A DNA stretch of 64,000 bases. Source: Stentor roeselii (taxonomy: Eukaryota; Ciliophora; Heterotrichea; Heterotrichida; Stentoridae). Of the stretch, positions 1 to 10,100 are shown piece by piece. A program made the translations under genes and the position numbers. The DNA is taken from NCBI GenBank assembly GCA_006503475.1, contig RSEH01000002.1:215836-279835 (forward strand), read 5' to 3'. A model generated the notes under the pieces. That model did not search any database and was not told the origin of the DNA. It saw only the letters and a list, made by a program, of their open reading frames with translations. How positions within the stretch are numbered: the first letter of the stretch is position 1; each line of letters starts with the position of its first letter.

Positions 1-783
1 TTTCAGTTCTGAGATACCTCCAAGTCTTTTAGTAAGATTTTTAAAGAAGTTGAGTGAAATTCTGCAAGACTCAGGCCTTATCGGCGAGTTGTGAGTTACA
101 ACAGAGATGTACTCGGACATTGAGAAGACTTTATGCACTGAGACTACATTCGAAGCCCAGTCAAACTTACTAAAGAACTCAATAAATGACTTAAAAACTT
201 CCATCGCTGTTGAATGAGGACCTTGGGTGTTAAGTACAAACAAAACAAGAACTTCTAAAGCGTAAGTTGAAAGATTTCCATATACTGCTCCTTGAATCCT
301 CCCAAAGTAAATCGCCCAGATTTTAATCAAAATAATACTTTTTTTTAACAGATTTGCTGGGAACAGTCGACTTAGCTCTTCGAAGAGAATCAAGGTGCTG
401 ATACCTGATACTTGGTTTATTGTGATATCTGCACTTATTGAGTTTATTTTCAGTTTGAGGGTCGGAACTGTCGCGGAAATTATTGAAATTTCAGAAAGCT
501 CGAAATCTGGGTCTTCGTGTTTTTCGAATTCGGATTTGAGCTGGGATAACATGCAAGAGGACAGGTCTAGGAATGAGATGCCTTCCGGGATTACTGTGAT
601 GTCGATGTCGCCGGATTTTAGGTAGGTGTTCAAAGCAAAAGAACCGTATAAACCCACTCGGGAGGAGGGGAAGGTGCTTAAGATTACTTTTTCTAGAAAT
701 TGGTAGACTTTTGACCGTTTTGCATTGTTTTGAACGCTTGGGCCGAACTCTTTTAGCAAATAGTCCTCAAGGCTATTTTCCAT
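1..783 (-). CDS. PAP/TUTase-like nucleotidyltransferase, C-terminus cut by window edge
   Basis: Reading the minus strand from the ATG at 783 gives 261 codons with no stop up to the window edge, so the gene continues outside. Around residues 45-62 the motif GLYGSFALNTYLKSGDIDIT matches the G-S plus DhD metal-binding signature of the DNA polymerase beta-like nucleotidyltransferases (non-canonical poly(A) polymerases and TUTases). The carboxylates DID would bind the catalytic metals. Further on, STYALEVLVLF resembles the substrate-binding helix of PAP/OAS1-type proteins (plants carry a very similar STYALETLVLY). The family adds nucleotides to RNA 3' ends; substrate and location cannot be told here. 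The start is the first ATG and is preceded by TTGAAATA. No intron is visible in this part. Confidence is high for the family and low for the exact role. Confidence 0.8.
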   Translation of the reverse strand, partial: MENSLEDYLLKEFGPSVQNNAKRSKVYQFLEKVILSTFPSSRVGLYGSFALNTYLKSGDIDITVIPEGISFLDLSSCMLSQLKSEFEKHEDPDFELSEISIISATVPTLKLKINSISADITINQVSGISTLILFEELSRLFPANLLKKSIILIKIWAIYFGRIQGAVYGNLSTYALEVLVLFVLNTQGPHSTAMEVFKSFIEFFSKFDWASNVVSVHKVFSMSEYISVVTHNSPIRPESCRISLNFFKNLTKRLGGISELK

Positions 784-1102
784 TATTTCAAATTTTTTTT
801 CTTATTTGAATTTGAGGGCTTTGATTGGGCTTTGGGAATTATGGTTGAGGGTAAGAATGGAGATTATTGTTGGGAGTTGGTATCTTAAGGGAAATGGAAT
901 TTGGGAATTATTTGGAGTTTAAAGTAACAGGTGTATTTTGGATTGTTTAAATTTATAGTAATTCGAATTTGGATAGTTATTGTTGACCATAAAAACAGTG
1001 GCATCTTAAAGATTTATTATCATTTAGATTTTGAATAAAAAACAACCAAAACTTCCCATTCCGCTAAAATCCACACTCCAATAAACTTTAATTAACCCTA
1101 AC
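784..1102. other. intergenic spacer, nothing recognised
   Basis: This 319-base AT-rich spacer lies between the start of the nucleotidyltransferase and the 3' end of the RapGAP gene, both on the minus strand. It should hold the 5' signals of the former and the terminator of the latter. I see no ORF, RNA gene or repeat in it. Confidence 0.5.
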
Positions 1103-4100
1103 TTAAAACATAGCAGCATAAACCTGATGTTTCGGAACCTGCTGCGAGGGATACCTCTGAATAAGTTCCTGAATTTGTTTTTTCCTAGTCTGAGTCTGTT
1201 TTTCATAATTAGAAAACTTAGCATATTTCACAAGTTGATTCGCATGAACAGCAGTTTGCCTAACAAGTCCAGGCAAAAGAGGAGCAGTGACAAGCATTCC
1301 ATCCTGAAGTGGTCCACAATTAAGATTTTCCTTCTTCATGATCTGAATTCTAAAAAGTCCTTTAACAACGGGATAAATGACAATAATAATAAAGTTGAAA
1401 TGAGTGAGCATAGTATCATGTCGATAGTCCCTCCAATGGTCACTCCAAACAATATGCACAATATCATTTCCCACATGTCTCTTCTTCTGCACCTGCTGGT
1501 CATCTGCCGGGTCAGTGGGCATCATGGGTGCAACATGAAAAATAATATCATACTGCCAGTCCGCATAAGAAATCGTTAAATTTCCAGCAGATCCACTAGC
1601 GTCAAGTCCTCCCATGTTCCCTTGATGTTCTCTAATATCCACAACTTCTCCTAAACATTTCAAAAATTCTTGAAATTCCGCAGATCCTCCTGAATTCATT
1701 AAAATTTCTCTTTCATCCTGTTGTCCAGGTGCCACATAAATAACGCCAATCTTCGGCCCTTCACGAGGCTTGAGACTGTCAATGATCCCCAAGCCTCTTT
1801 CAAATCTATCATCCACCTGCAACTGGACCAACTTATCAATAAGTCCAAAGTTCGCAATGAAAAACCTGCCCATATTAAACGGGTACTTTTCTCTTTCAGG
1901 TTTTTTCTCATCATACGAGCATTCAGACTCCATCTTCTCGACACTGTCAATCATCTTTAAAATCTCAGAAGATGACTCGACTGGCTTCTCAGGAACATAA
2001 CATTCTGGGTAATTTTCTTTGATAAAGTCAAGCAACTTTGGAAGTAACGGCTCATCCTGCAGTTGTGGAGGAGGGTCCTTGATTTGAAGCTCTATCTTTG
2101 CAGATTGCATTGAGTCCATCGCTTTTTCGATTTGTTCACTGCTTGAAGCTGGCTCGAATACCATGAAATCGTAGGCTTCCCAACAGAAACGACCGAATTG
2201 GTTGCGAAGAATGAATTTTGCCTTCTCGGTGTGAGGGATCATTGTGAAAATCACTGAGGAGCCTAAGGAATAGTGAAGTGGTTTCGATGTTGATCCTTCT
2301 GAAAAGTCAGAGTCGGAAATGATTGAGTGGAAAACTGAGGAGTCTTGGTCTTTGAATGGGAAGTTCAAGTAGTAGATGCTTATGAATGAGATCATTGTAC
2401 TTATTTCTGATTCTAATGGATTTGAACTGTCGATTTGCTGTAGTTTTAAGGACAGGGCTGAGAAGAGACTGGAGAGTAAAGAGTTCTCGCATGGGGAGGT
2501 GTTGTTTACTAGAAGCCAGTTTTGAATTGTGCATAGGACACTTTTTATCACTTTTTCTTTTGAATTTGGAATTTCTAAAAGACATCTGGTAATTAAAAAC
2601 TCTAGAATTGTTTTATTCAGTGATGGAAAAGAACTGCTCAGGCACTGAAGAGCGTCTAGGGCAGCGATAGCAACAGGTTCAACTTCATGTAGACTCTTGG
2701 GTAGTAAAACAGAAACAATGAGTTCAGAGATCCTTTCATTGCCGTATTCCAGTTCCTCTAAAATAAAAACGGTAAGTCCAAAAATAGCTTGAACAGCGAC
2801 ATTGACTTCTTCACATCCCGTGACAAGAATATCTTGAATAATCGGTTTAAGTTCCAGGTAAGTCAAATTAATATCTTCAGTATTTTCAAGTTTCGTATTT
2901 CCATAGTAATTCGGAAGGTTCATCGTATAAAAAACCATCATCATGCCTGATTGCTTCTGACTTCTACAAGCCTTCAAAAGTGAATAAATCAAAAAATGCA
3001 TTCCAGGATATTCCATGACCCTCGCCGAGTTCTCCAAGACAGTGCCAACAAGGTGTTCTTTTTCTAAAGAAATAAACAGCAAAAGGCTCAAATGTTGCAA
3101 GTAGCACTGCATAGGTAACTCATCTGACCGGGTGTAAACAAAAATATTAACAAGAACAGTAAGACTAATCTTCTGAGACTCTTTCGCCCCTTGTCTGATA
3201 AGTCTTGACAAGGTCAAAAAGAAAAACTCAAGAACCACATTCGCACTGGGTGACTGTTGCGCAGGACTAATAATGATAAAAATCAACTCCTGTAAAGCCT
3301 GTACCCATTTAATCTGCACTTTTTCTTGAAACTCTAAAAAATTTCCTAAAAGTTTCAAAAGTGAAAGCCAGCCGTCAAGTTGACAGGACTTCGCGAAATT
3401 TAAGTCTTTTTGTTCTTTTGTTATTGGTTTGAGTCGGTCAAGCCAGATCTTCACGATGAACTCGGATTTAACTGACCAGTTCTGAAGGATTTTCGTGTAT
3501 TCAACCCACTGGATCGCAGGGTTTTGGTAGTTGTAGGCCAGGGTGTTAATTAAAAATTCACTGACCATCTCGATAATATCATGTGAAATACGGTTTGGGT
3601 CTTGAGTTCCAAGTGATTTACTTCCGATTTTAAGTGCTGTGTTTAAAATTAACACCCTGTCTTGGTTATCTTTACACTTTTCAAGCATTTTCAGGTACTC
3701 CCCACACATGGCGACACGTTTAGGACTAGTATCTTTTGTGAAGTCGAATAAATTAATACTGAAATTGAGAAGTCTTTCTAATACTTGTGTCCAGGTCTTT
3801 TTCGCTGTTTCGTTTACGAAGTTGTATAAAATCCACTCCTGGTAAAGCCCAATCACGATGCTGAGGGTTTCGTAGAAGGTCGAGTTGTATCCTTCTGAAA
3901 GGTTAAAAGTGCTTCCAAAGACATTAATCAAGAACTCAGTCTCAACTTCACTTTCCAAAAGCACCGGGTTGAGTTCATTGGACTTTACAATAGAAACCAG
4001 CCACTTGACGACGATATTATGCAAGATATAAGGAACACTTTCAGTAAACCCCCAGTCATGTCCTATTTTCGGAGCTCGTTCACAGATCTTTGGATACAAC

Positions 4101-4873
4101 AAAAACAGCAAATTTCCTTTTATTTTCTGAAACCATCTCATAAAATGTTCTACTTTAAACTGTCCTTCACCAGAACAAGCGAATTCAAATGTTTTCGACA
4201 AGAAATAAAGACATTCTTTTGCAGGCTTCACCAGACCTGTCTTATCCAATTCTCCTAAAAACTTGCTGTTGAGAGGTACGACTGTATCTGCAGTTTTCAC
4301 TAAATTAATCCAACTCGCATCAGCCAAATTCATCATATTCGGCCCTGGGTTCTTGTTATTCGAGAACAACGGGACACTCTTGCTTTCTTCTGACTTTATC
4401 TGTGAAAAGTCCATCGATGACGTGAAAAGCATGCTTGGAACATCGGCCTCTATTTGGTTATTCAAAAGGTTAAGCACCAGGTTAAAGCCCATCTCGCGAA
4501 CTTCCCATCGATTTGTTTCGATCAGGCAAGCCGCTGCGATTTCATTTAAACTCTCCATGTTTGGAAGGTTCCGGAACTTTGTTATGTCGAGAAGTGTTCG
4601 GAGGACTCCTGAGATCTCCTCCCATGCCGCCTTTCCTTTTGTTCGCGTGTTGTCTTGACGCAGGCAACTCACACAGATCTCGATTGAGTGACCGTGAATC
4701 GATCGCAAAAAATCGAATAGCTTTTCTGGACCTTGAGAGGAGTTTAACTTTAGAAGATGGCAAAGCGCGGAATAGCGCTTTTTACTTGACTTTGAAGTGT
4801 CGGTGATTATCTGCATTTTTTGCTTTTCTTCTTCGTTGGATTTGCCTACTAGCCAGGATGCGAATCCTTTCAT
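1103..4873 (-). CDS. Tuberin/RalGAP-type RapGAP-domain protein
   Basis: This 1256-residue protein is one uninterrupted ORF. Residues 1 to about 1000 look like an alpha-helical, HEAT-like scaffold with no clear motif. From about 1030 to 1225 there is a Rap/Ran-GAP domain: IGVIYVAPGQ, GGLDASGSAG, IIFHVAPMMPTD, then KRHVGNDIVHIVW. The Asn in GND, near residue 1136, is in the place of the catalytic 'asparagine thumb' of Rap1GAP, tuberin and RalGAP. These proteins speed GTP hydrolysis on Rheb, Ral or Rap GTPases; the domain order (long helical part, C-terminal GAP) is that of tuberin/RalGAP-alpha. Which GTPase it acts on is unknown. The ATG at 4873 sits in CTAAATAAATG. The next minus-strand gene upstream ends 59 bases before it. 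Confidence 0.85.
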   Translation of the reverse strand: MKGFASWLVGKSNEEEKQKMQIITDTSKSSKKRYSALCHLLKLNSSQGPEKLFDFLRSIHGHSIEICVSCLRQDNTRTKGKAAWEEISGVLRTLLDITKFRNLPNMESLNEIAAACLIETNRWEVREMGFNLVLNLLNNQIEADVPSMLFTSSMDFSQIKSEESKSVPLFSNNKNPGPNMMNLADASWINLVKTADTVVPLNSKFLGELDKTGLVKPAKECLYFLSKTFEFACSGEGQFKVEHFMRWFQKIKGNLLFLLYPKICERAPKIGHDWGFTESVPYILHNIVVKWLVSIVKSNELNPVLLESEVETEFLINVFGSTFNLSEGYNSTFYETLSIVIGLYQEWILYNFVNETAKKTWTQVLERLLNFSINLFDFTKDTSPKRVAMCGEYLKMLEKCKDNQDRVLILNTALKIGSKSLGTQDPNRISHDIIEMVSEFLINTLAYNYQNPAIQWVEYTKILQNWSVKSEFIVKIWLDRLKPITKEQKDLNFAKSCQLDGWLSLLKLLGNFLEFQEKVQIKWVQALQELIFIIISPAQQSPSANVVLEFFFLTLSRLIRQGAKESQKISLTVLVNIFVYTRSDELPMQCYLQHLSLLLFISLEKEHLVGTVLENSARVMEYPGMHFLIYSLLKACRSQKQSGMMMVFYTMNLPNYYGNTKLENTEDINLTYLELKPIIQDILVTGCEEVNVAVQAIFGLTVFILEELEYGNERISELIVSVLLPKSLHEVEPVAIAALDALQCLSSSFPSLNKTILEFLITRCLLEIPNSKEKVIKSVLCTIQNWLLVNNTSPCENSLLSSLFSALSLKLQQIDSSNPLESEISTMISFISIYYLNFPFKDQDSSVFHSIISDSDFSEGSTSKPLHYSLGSSVIFTMIPHTEKAKFILRNQFGRFCWEAYDFMVFEPASSSEQIEKAMDSMQSAKIELQIKDPPPQLQDEPLLPKLLDFIKENYPECYVPEKPVESSSEILKMIDSVEKMESECSYDEKKPEREKYPFNMGRFFIANFGLIDKLVQLQVDDRFERGLGIIDSLKPREGPKIGVIYVAPGQQDEREILMNSGGSAEFQEFLKCLGEVVDIREHQGNMGGLDASGSAGNLTISYADWQYDIIFHVAPMMPTDPADDQQVQKKRHVGNDIVHIVWSDHWRDYRHDTMLTHFNFIIIVIYPVVKGLFRIQIMKKENLNCGPLQDGMLVTAPLLPGLVRQTAVHANQLVKYAKFSNYEKQTQTRKKQIQELIQRYPSQQVPKHQVYAAMF

Positions 4874-4932
4874 TTATTTAGGAGTGATGAGGGATAGTTG
4901 ATGAAGAGACTTAATTTATTGACTTAAAACTC

Positions 4933-6480
4933 TTAATTCTCTTTTTTATTAACATTAAAACTTTTGCCTCGAGGTGACTTTAAAATAAGACTCAGTAGTT
5001 TTTGTCGATTTCCAGGTTTTTTGGATTTTACTCTTTTAAAGATGTCTTTTCGCTTGTTTAGAATGTTGCTGACAAATTGAATTTCAAATTTCATTCGAGG
5101 ATAAGGCTCGACTGGCGAGGAAGACCCAGAAATATAACTTTCTTCAACAATCCTGTCAAAATTTTTCTGTTGGAGCTCCTTTGGCTGGTCAACATTGCTG
5201 ATAAACAAAGAAAACTCATCAGAAGTGATATTTGAAGGTAGTCCGAAATCTCCAGACCTGCATTCAACAGATCCTTCTTTATTTTTACAATAAGTGTTCA
5301 TAACCAGTTCAATAAAATCGTTTTCATATCCTTTTTTCGCTTTTCTATTGATTTTCGGAAGAGTTTTAATAGAATTTAACTGTCTTCGGCCTTGATTCGA
5401 CCATTTCTGAGTTTCAAGAGGCGATTTCACAGCAGGTCTTTCAGGTAAATTCGGCACAGAAAACGACTTTTTAATGAAAAAGCCCCGAAGTAGCTCATTA
5501 ATAAGTTGTTTATCAGGAGTTCGCTCATCAGCAGGGTCAGGTGATTCTGAAGCATAATTCAAGTCCACCATACTTTCAGCAGTTTTTTCTTCAATTTTTT
5601 CAGGTAAGAAAAGTTCTTCTTGCATCTGAAAACTGGGTGTTATTCTTATCGGCGAGTCTAAATTGCTATGAATATTTCTGAGTTGTCCTCTTTTAAACAA
5701 ATAAATCGATTTTTCCTTCGTACTTGAATTCAAAGGAGGCAGTTTTTCCGAGAAAGACTCTCTTATCGTCTTAGGACTTTTACTAGGAATGTTTTTCGGA
5801 AGTGACTTAATAAGAGTCTCCAAGTCTTCATTTTTGTGAAGGGAATATCCAAGGGTGTACTTCGCTTCAATTAAAACACATTTATTTACATTGCTGAGTA
5901 AGACTCGACTTGCAGATTCTTTGATAAACTCTACTTCAATGTGAACCACCCGTTTAATGAAGGAACTTTCAAAAGCGTGAATCAAAATAATTGAAATATC
6001 GAAAATCAGGTTTAATGTTATCGGGTCGTTCACTTTTGATTGCCCGAAAAAAATATCAGCAACGTATTGATTGTTAAGATAAACTAGCTTCAATGTCAGC
6101 GGCTTGTCTATCATTGATAATGGCTCGATGTACTTTTGTATGAAGTCGATGTTTAGCAGATAACGGGGCTTTGTTAAAATTTCTTTGATTCTTGTGTCGA
6201 GGATCAGAGTTCTATGCGATTTTTTGAAAAACCAGCAGATTTTATTGTTTTTTTCGCTGTGAAGACGGTTTTTCCAATCGTTTTCCTCTAGAAGTCGAGA
6301 AAAGTAGCTGTTTAGGGAAATTGGCTTGGGTATTGAACGTTTCTTCACGAATCCGGAATCGTCTGTGAATAGAATGGATTCAATCATTTCGTTTTGGACG
6401 AGAGCTGTTTCGATTATTGGGATCTGGACTTTGCTAGTTCCGAGAAACTTAAAAAAATTTCCGAATGAAATTTCTTCCAT
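4933..6480 (-). CDS. uncharacterised 515-residue protein
   Basis: I do not recognise a family. Residues 1 to about 225 have alternating hydrophobic stretches and look folded (for example LTLKLVYLNNQYVADIFFGQ). From about 230 on the protein is polar, rich in Ser, Pro, Lys and Glu, and probably disordered, with a basic tail. There is no signal peptide and no membrane segment. The ATG at 6480 follows GCGATAA and lies only 18 bases after the stop of the RING gene on the same strand, so its promoter must be within that gap or inside the upstream gene, unless the two are co-transcribed. A single ORF of this length with normal codon use is very likely a real gene; the function is unknown. Confidence 0.75.
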   Translation of the reverse strand: MEEISFGNFFKFLGTSKVQIPIIETALVQNEMIESILFTDDSGFVKKRSIPKPISLNSYFSRLLEENDWKNRLHSEKNNKICWFFKKSHRTLILDTRIKEILTKPRYLLNIDFIQKYIEPLSMIDKPLTLKLVYLNNQYVADIFFGQSKVNDPITLNLIFDISIILIHAFESSFIKRVVHIEVEFIKESASRVLLSNVNKCVLIEAKYTLGYSLHKNEDLETLIKSLPKNIPSKSPKTIRESFSEKLPPLNSSTKEKSIYLFKRGQLRNIHSNLDSPIRITPSFQMQEELFLPEKIEEKTAESMVDLNYASESPDPADERTPDKQLINELLRGFFIKKSFSVPNLPERPAVKSPLETQKWSNQGRRQLNSIKTLPKINRKAKKGYENDFIELVMNTYCKNKEGSVECRSGDFGLPSNITSDEFSLFISNVDQPKELQQKNFDRIVEESYISGSSSPVEPYPRMKFEIQFVSNILNKRKDIFKRVKSKKPGNRQKLLSLILKSPRGKSFNVNKKEN

Positions 6481-6498
6481 TTATCGCTAGTTATCTAT

Positions 6499-7182
6499 TC
6501 ACTCACAGAGATTCCTGCATATTGGGCAGGTGACGTGCGTTTGCATCCAGATATCAATACAATCATTATGAAACTCATGTTTGCAGTCAAGCACTCTAAT
6601 TTTTTCACCTTTCACAAAGCTATCCAAACAAATCGAGCAAGAACTGTCAATTAAAATCTCTCCCTTATGTCTAACCTGCCTCCACTTCTTGATCCTAGTC
6701 CTAAGTTTCATATCTTTACAAGCAGCGACCACAATAACGAAAAGTCCCCAATTACAAGCAATACTGACTAAAAAAAGTAGTCCCCAAGTAAAAATCTTCA
6801 TAGCGATGACCATGGGGTCAGTAGAGCAGCTGTCTTTATTAAGGCAAAAGTCTTTAAACTCAAAAGCATTGACACAAAGTCCGATGATGTTCCAAATGAA
6901 CAAGTTCGGTCCACAACAAACAAGAAGCAAAATCCCGATGACCTTCGCCACACGATCGAACCTAAAAGCTAAAAACGTGATAAGCACTGGAAGTGAAAAC
7001 CAGGCAATAGTCAGCGTCAGCGACATGCCCAAGGTCCAGAATTCCGAATAACTAAAAGACTCCAGGTTCTGCCAGGCAGAAATCGCTGAAATGTCCCATT
7101 TAACCAGCATGATACTGATTCCACAGACTACAACAATCGTCCAGCAGCAGTTGCAAGGGTTTCCTTCATCTTCTCTTTCCAT
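6499..7182 (-). CDS. four-TM RING-H2 ubiquitin ligase-like protein
   Basis: This 227-residue protein has about four hydrophobic helices: residues 13-30, 55-75, 85-105 and 125-155. They are followed by a C-terminal RING-H2 finger, CSICLDSFVKGEK...CKHEFHNDCIDIW...CPIC. The ligand pattern is C-x2-C...C-x-H-x2-H-x2-C...C-x2-C. Such membrane RING proteins are E3 ubiquitin ligases of the ER, Golgi or endosomes; the RING would face the cytosol. The protein ends a few residues after the last Cys, as in many small membrane RING proteins. Its ATG is 16 bases from the ATG of the divergent TMEM94-like gene, and its stop is 18 bases from the next gene on the same strand. Confidence 0.85.
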   Translation of the reverse strand: MEREDEGNPCNCCWTIVVVCGISIMLVKWDISAISAWQNLESFSYSEFWTLGMSLTLTIAWFSLPVLITFLAFRFDRVAKVIGILLLVCCGPNLFIWNIIGLCVNAFEFKDFCLNKDSCSTDPMVIAMKIFTWGLLFLVSIACNWGLFVIVVAACKDMKLRTRIKKWRQVRHKGEILIDSSCSICLDSFVKGEKIRVLDCKHEFHNDCIDIWMQTHVTCPICRNLCE

Positions 7183-7198
7183 TTAAATATATTTCTAC
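7183..7198. promoter_or_regulatory. 16-base divergent start-to-start gap
   Basis: Only 16 A/T-rich bases (including TTAAATATATTT) separate the ATG of the RING gene (-) from that of the TMEM94-like gene (+). Any core promoter for the two genes must lie here or inside the opposite coding regions, and the 5' leaders must be very short. Confidence 0.5.
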
Positions 7199-10100
7199 AT
7201 GGAAGGACTTTCCACTGCAGCTGCGAAGACCAGGTTAATGGAAATTTTAAAGAGTTTTAAAGATAAAAACAAGAAACAACCTGTGAGAAACGCTCGATTT
7301 TATGCTACGAAAATCTGGACTTTTGAGGTTTTTGTTTATTTTTATGGACTTTTCTTGGTTTTGCAGCACTTTTTGTTGAAAGCTGGAATTGAACCTCTTG
7401 TAACTGGAGCTACTTTGCTGGTCTTGCCGTTGAGGTATGTTTATTACAAGGCGAATAAGTCTAAGTTTCAATGGGAAATATTTGATGAGAGGATTGATAG
7501 AATTATTGAATTAGTTAAAGATCTTCAGGAAGGAGAGGACATGGCTGATGTCAACTTGAGGACTATGAACTTTGCTGTTGTTGATGTTTGTCGAGATGGA
7601 AAGTGGATTAAACTTCCGGCTGTTGTTCTTGTTAAGGGAGATTTGGTTTCTATTAGTTCGGGTATCGCTTTGCCTGCACCTGTTTATATTTTCGATGGAC
7701 ACTTTGCTGATAGGATTCTTGAAGCTTATGAAATTTTACCTCAGATGGAAAATAATGGGTTTTTAGAGAGTAAAGCGCATGGTGTGATCAAGGAGTCTCC
7801 TAGTAAGTTGATTTTAGAATCATTGCTGCATGATCGTGCGCTTAAGAAAAAAAAGACTCCGACTTTTTTTATGGTTAGTTTGAAACAGTCTAGAAAAATT
7901 TTTCTTTATTTTTTTTTGGTTCTTTTGAGTCTTAACCTTGTCTTTTCTGGGGTATGGTCCAGTAAATCTTCAATAGACTTCAGTGAAATCCTTCTAAACC
8001 CTACATTTTTATTCCTTTTTTTAACAGCAGTGATTCTTCCTTCACTAGTCCATTTACTTAACTGTTGGGGAAATGCTCTATTATGGTGCATTTGCGAGTC
8101 TCTAAGAAACAACCAGTCACCCCGTAAGTCGACGCGAGTCCAACACCTCGAGTCCTTATTCGACAACTCAGAGCATCCAGGTAACATCTGGAGTGCTCCA
8201 CTAGCAGAAAAAGCTGAATCCGCATTTGAAAACGAAGAAATGGTTTCATTTTTCCCTCCAGTCAGTATTTTTCAATGCTTTTCAAAATGCAGGTCATTTT
8301 TAATCGGAGGGCTTCAAAGAGACCTGAACATTTTAGACCTGATGAGCAGTTCAACAGTGATGAGTTTCATCGACAAAGACGGGGTGATAAGCGAAAACTC
8401 CAGATATGCAGATGAAGTGATAGTAATGGGACCAGAAGGCAAAATCCTGCCGTTTGATCTGGTGCATCAAAGTCCTCAAGAAGTAAAATCCAACAACTGC
8501 GAGCACGACCAGATGACTTTTATCGGCAAGGTCTGGGAAGAGCACATCAACTCTTTAAAGCCCTTGGGCCTTGCCACGTCAGTTTCTCGGAACCCTCGGA
8601 AAAACGACACTTATCACAGCTTGATTAACTTAAACGACGACCACCCTAAACTCGTTAATACTGGTGAGTTGTTTTTTGTGCAGCCTAAAGATGAAATAGA
8701 GATTTTCGAGGAATGCGCTTGTATCATAGGGAAAATCATCGGGTTCACTAATGAAGCAATTGATGAATATCATCATTGGTGCACCTTGTGGAGCACTTGG
8801 AGACCGAATGAATGTGAAAGTCTTCATGATATCAGTTATAGAAGAATTAAAAAAGGCATCGCGAATAAAGAATATGCTTTGTGTGATTATATTGAAAAAA
8901 GAATCAGTCAGGCTAGAAGGATCTCGGCTATTCAACAGAGACTTTTAAGACCTTGTCATTTGTTGACTTCTATTGTTGAAAAAGATGGAAAGTTTGAAGT
9001 TTTTAGTCAGGGAAATCCTAAAATTGTCTTGCAGAACTGTAGGAATTATTGGGAAGGTGGAGATTTGCAGGTACTTGAAGATGATGTCCTACAGCAGTTG
9101 AATACTGCTCTTTTGCAGTGGACTGCTGATGATTATGATGCTATTGGGTTTTCTTATCGACCTTTGAGTGATGAGATTGAGAAGATTATTAAGGATAAAG
9201 AGTCTTTGGTTGACTTGGATGACTTTAAGAAGGATTTGCTTCAAGGGGTGCAGAGGGAACATATTTTTTTAGGTATGGTCGCTATTACTAATCATCCCAA
9301 ATCTGAAGCGAATCATTTTATTGAAGATGTCTTTGATGCTGGGATTCGATTTGTTATTTTTTCTGAAGGGGATCTACTGGAAACCAAAGCTTTTGGAGAT
9401 GATCTTGGACTTTATACTGCTTGGAACTCTTGCATTTCCCTGAGTGATAAACCTGCTGTAATCGAGGAGTTTCTGAATCAGGACGGTAAAAAAGTACTTC
9501 CAAATGGTATTGAAGAGATAAAAAATCGACTTGTTTATGGTAATGATAACGTTCCTTTGCTGGTTAGCATGTTTTCCGATTCAACAAAATCAAGTATATT
9601 AGAAATGGTGAAAATTTACCAACAAAACGGCGAAGTTCCAATAGTAATCGGCGGTAGCCATCACTCTCAAAACGCATTTATCTACCAAGCAGCTGACATA
9701 TCAATAGGAGTAAAAACTCTGAATTGCGGTTACTGCAAATCCTGTTTCGGTTACCGTATAAACTACAAGCACACCCCTTTAATTCAAGAGCAAGTAGCAG
9801 AAAGCCTGATTTCTCTTCCATGTACTTTCATTCTAAACATCGAGCACCCACTTTACGTGATTCTTCAAATAATCAAAGAATCCAGAAAACTGATGAAAAA
9901 CATTCAAAACGGTCTGATGTTTTCAGCAAACATGTTCGTTTGTTGGAGTCTTCTTTCTTGCATCCTTCTCATCTTCGGGCTGCCTCCAGCAGTCTCTCTT
10001 TTACAATGTCTCTTCATTTGTGTCTTCCTAGTCCCTTTACTCTCATTGTCCTTCCTAAGCACGCCATGCGAGCAGAACCTAATGAAAAAATACCCAATAA

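Noticed and set aside
1086-1105. TTAACCCTAAC-like sequence as telomeric repeat
   Set aside because: Less than two full repeats and located between a gene's stop and a spacer; no array.
1127-1579. 150-codon ORF on the plus strand inside the RapGAP gene
   Set aside because: It lies antisense to a well-supported coding region and has no protein-like motif.
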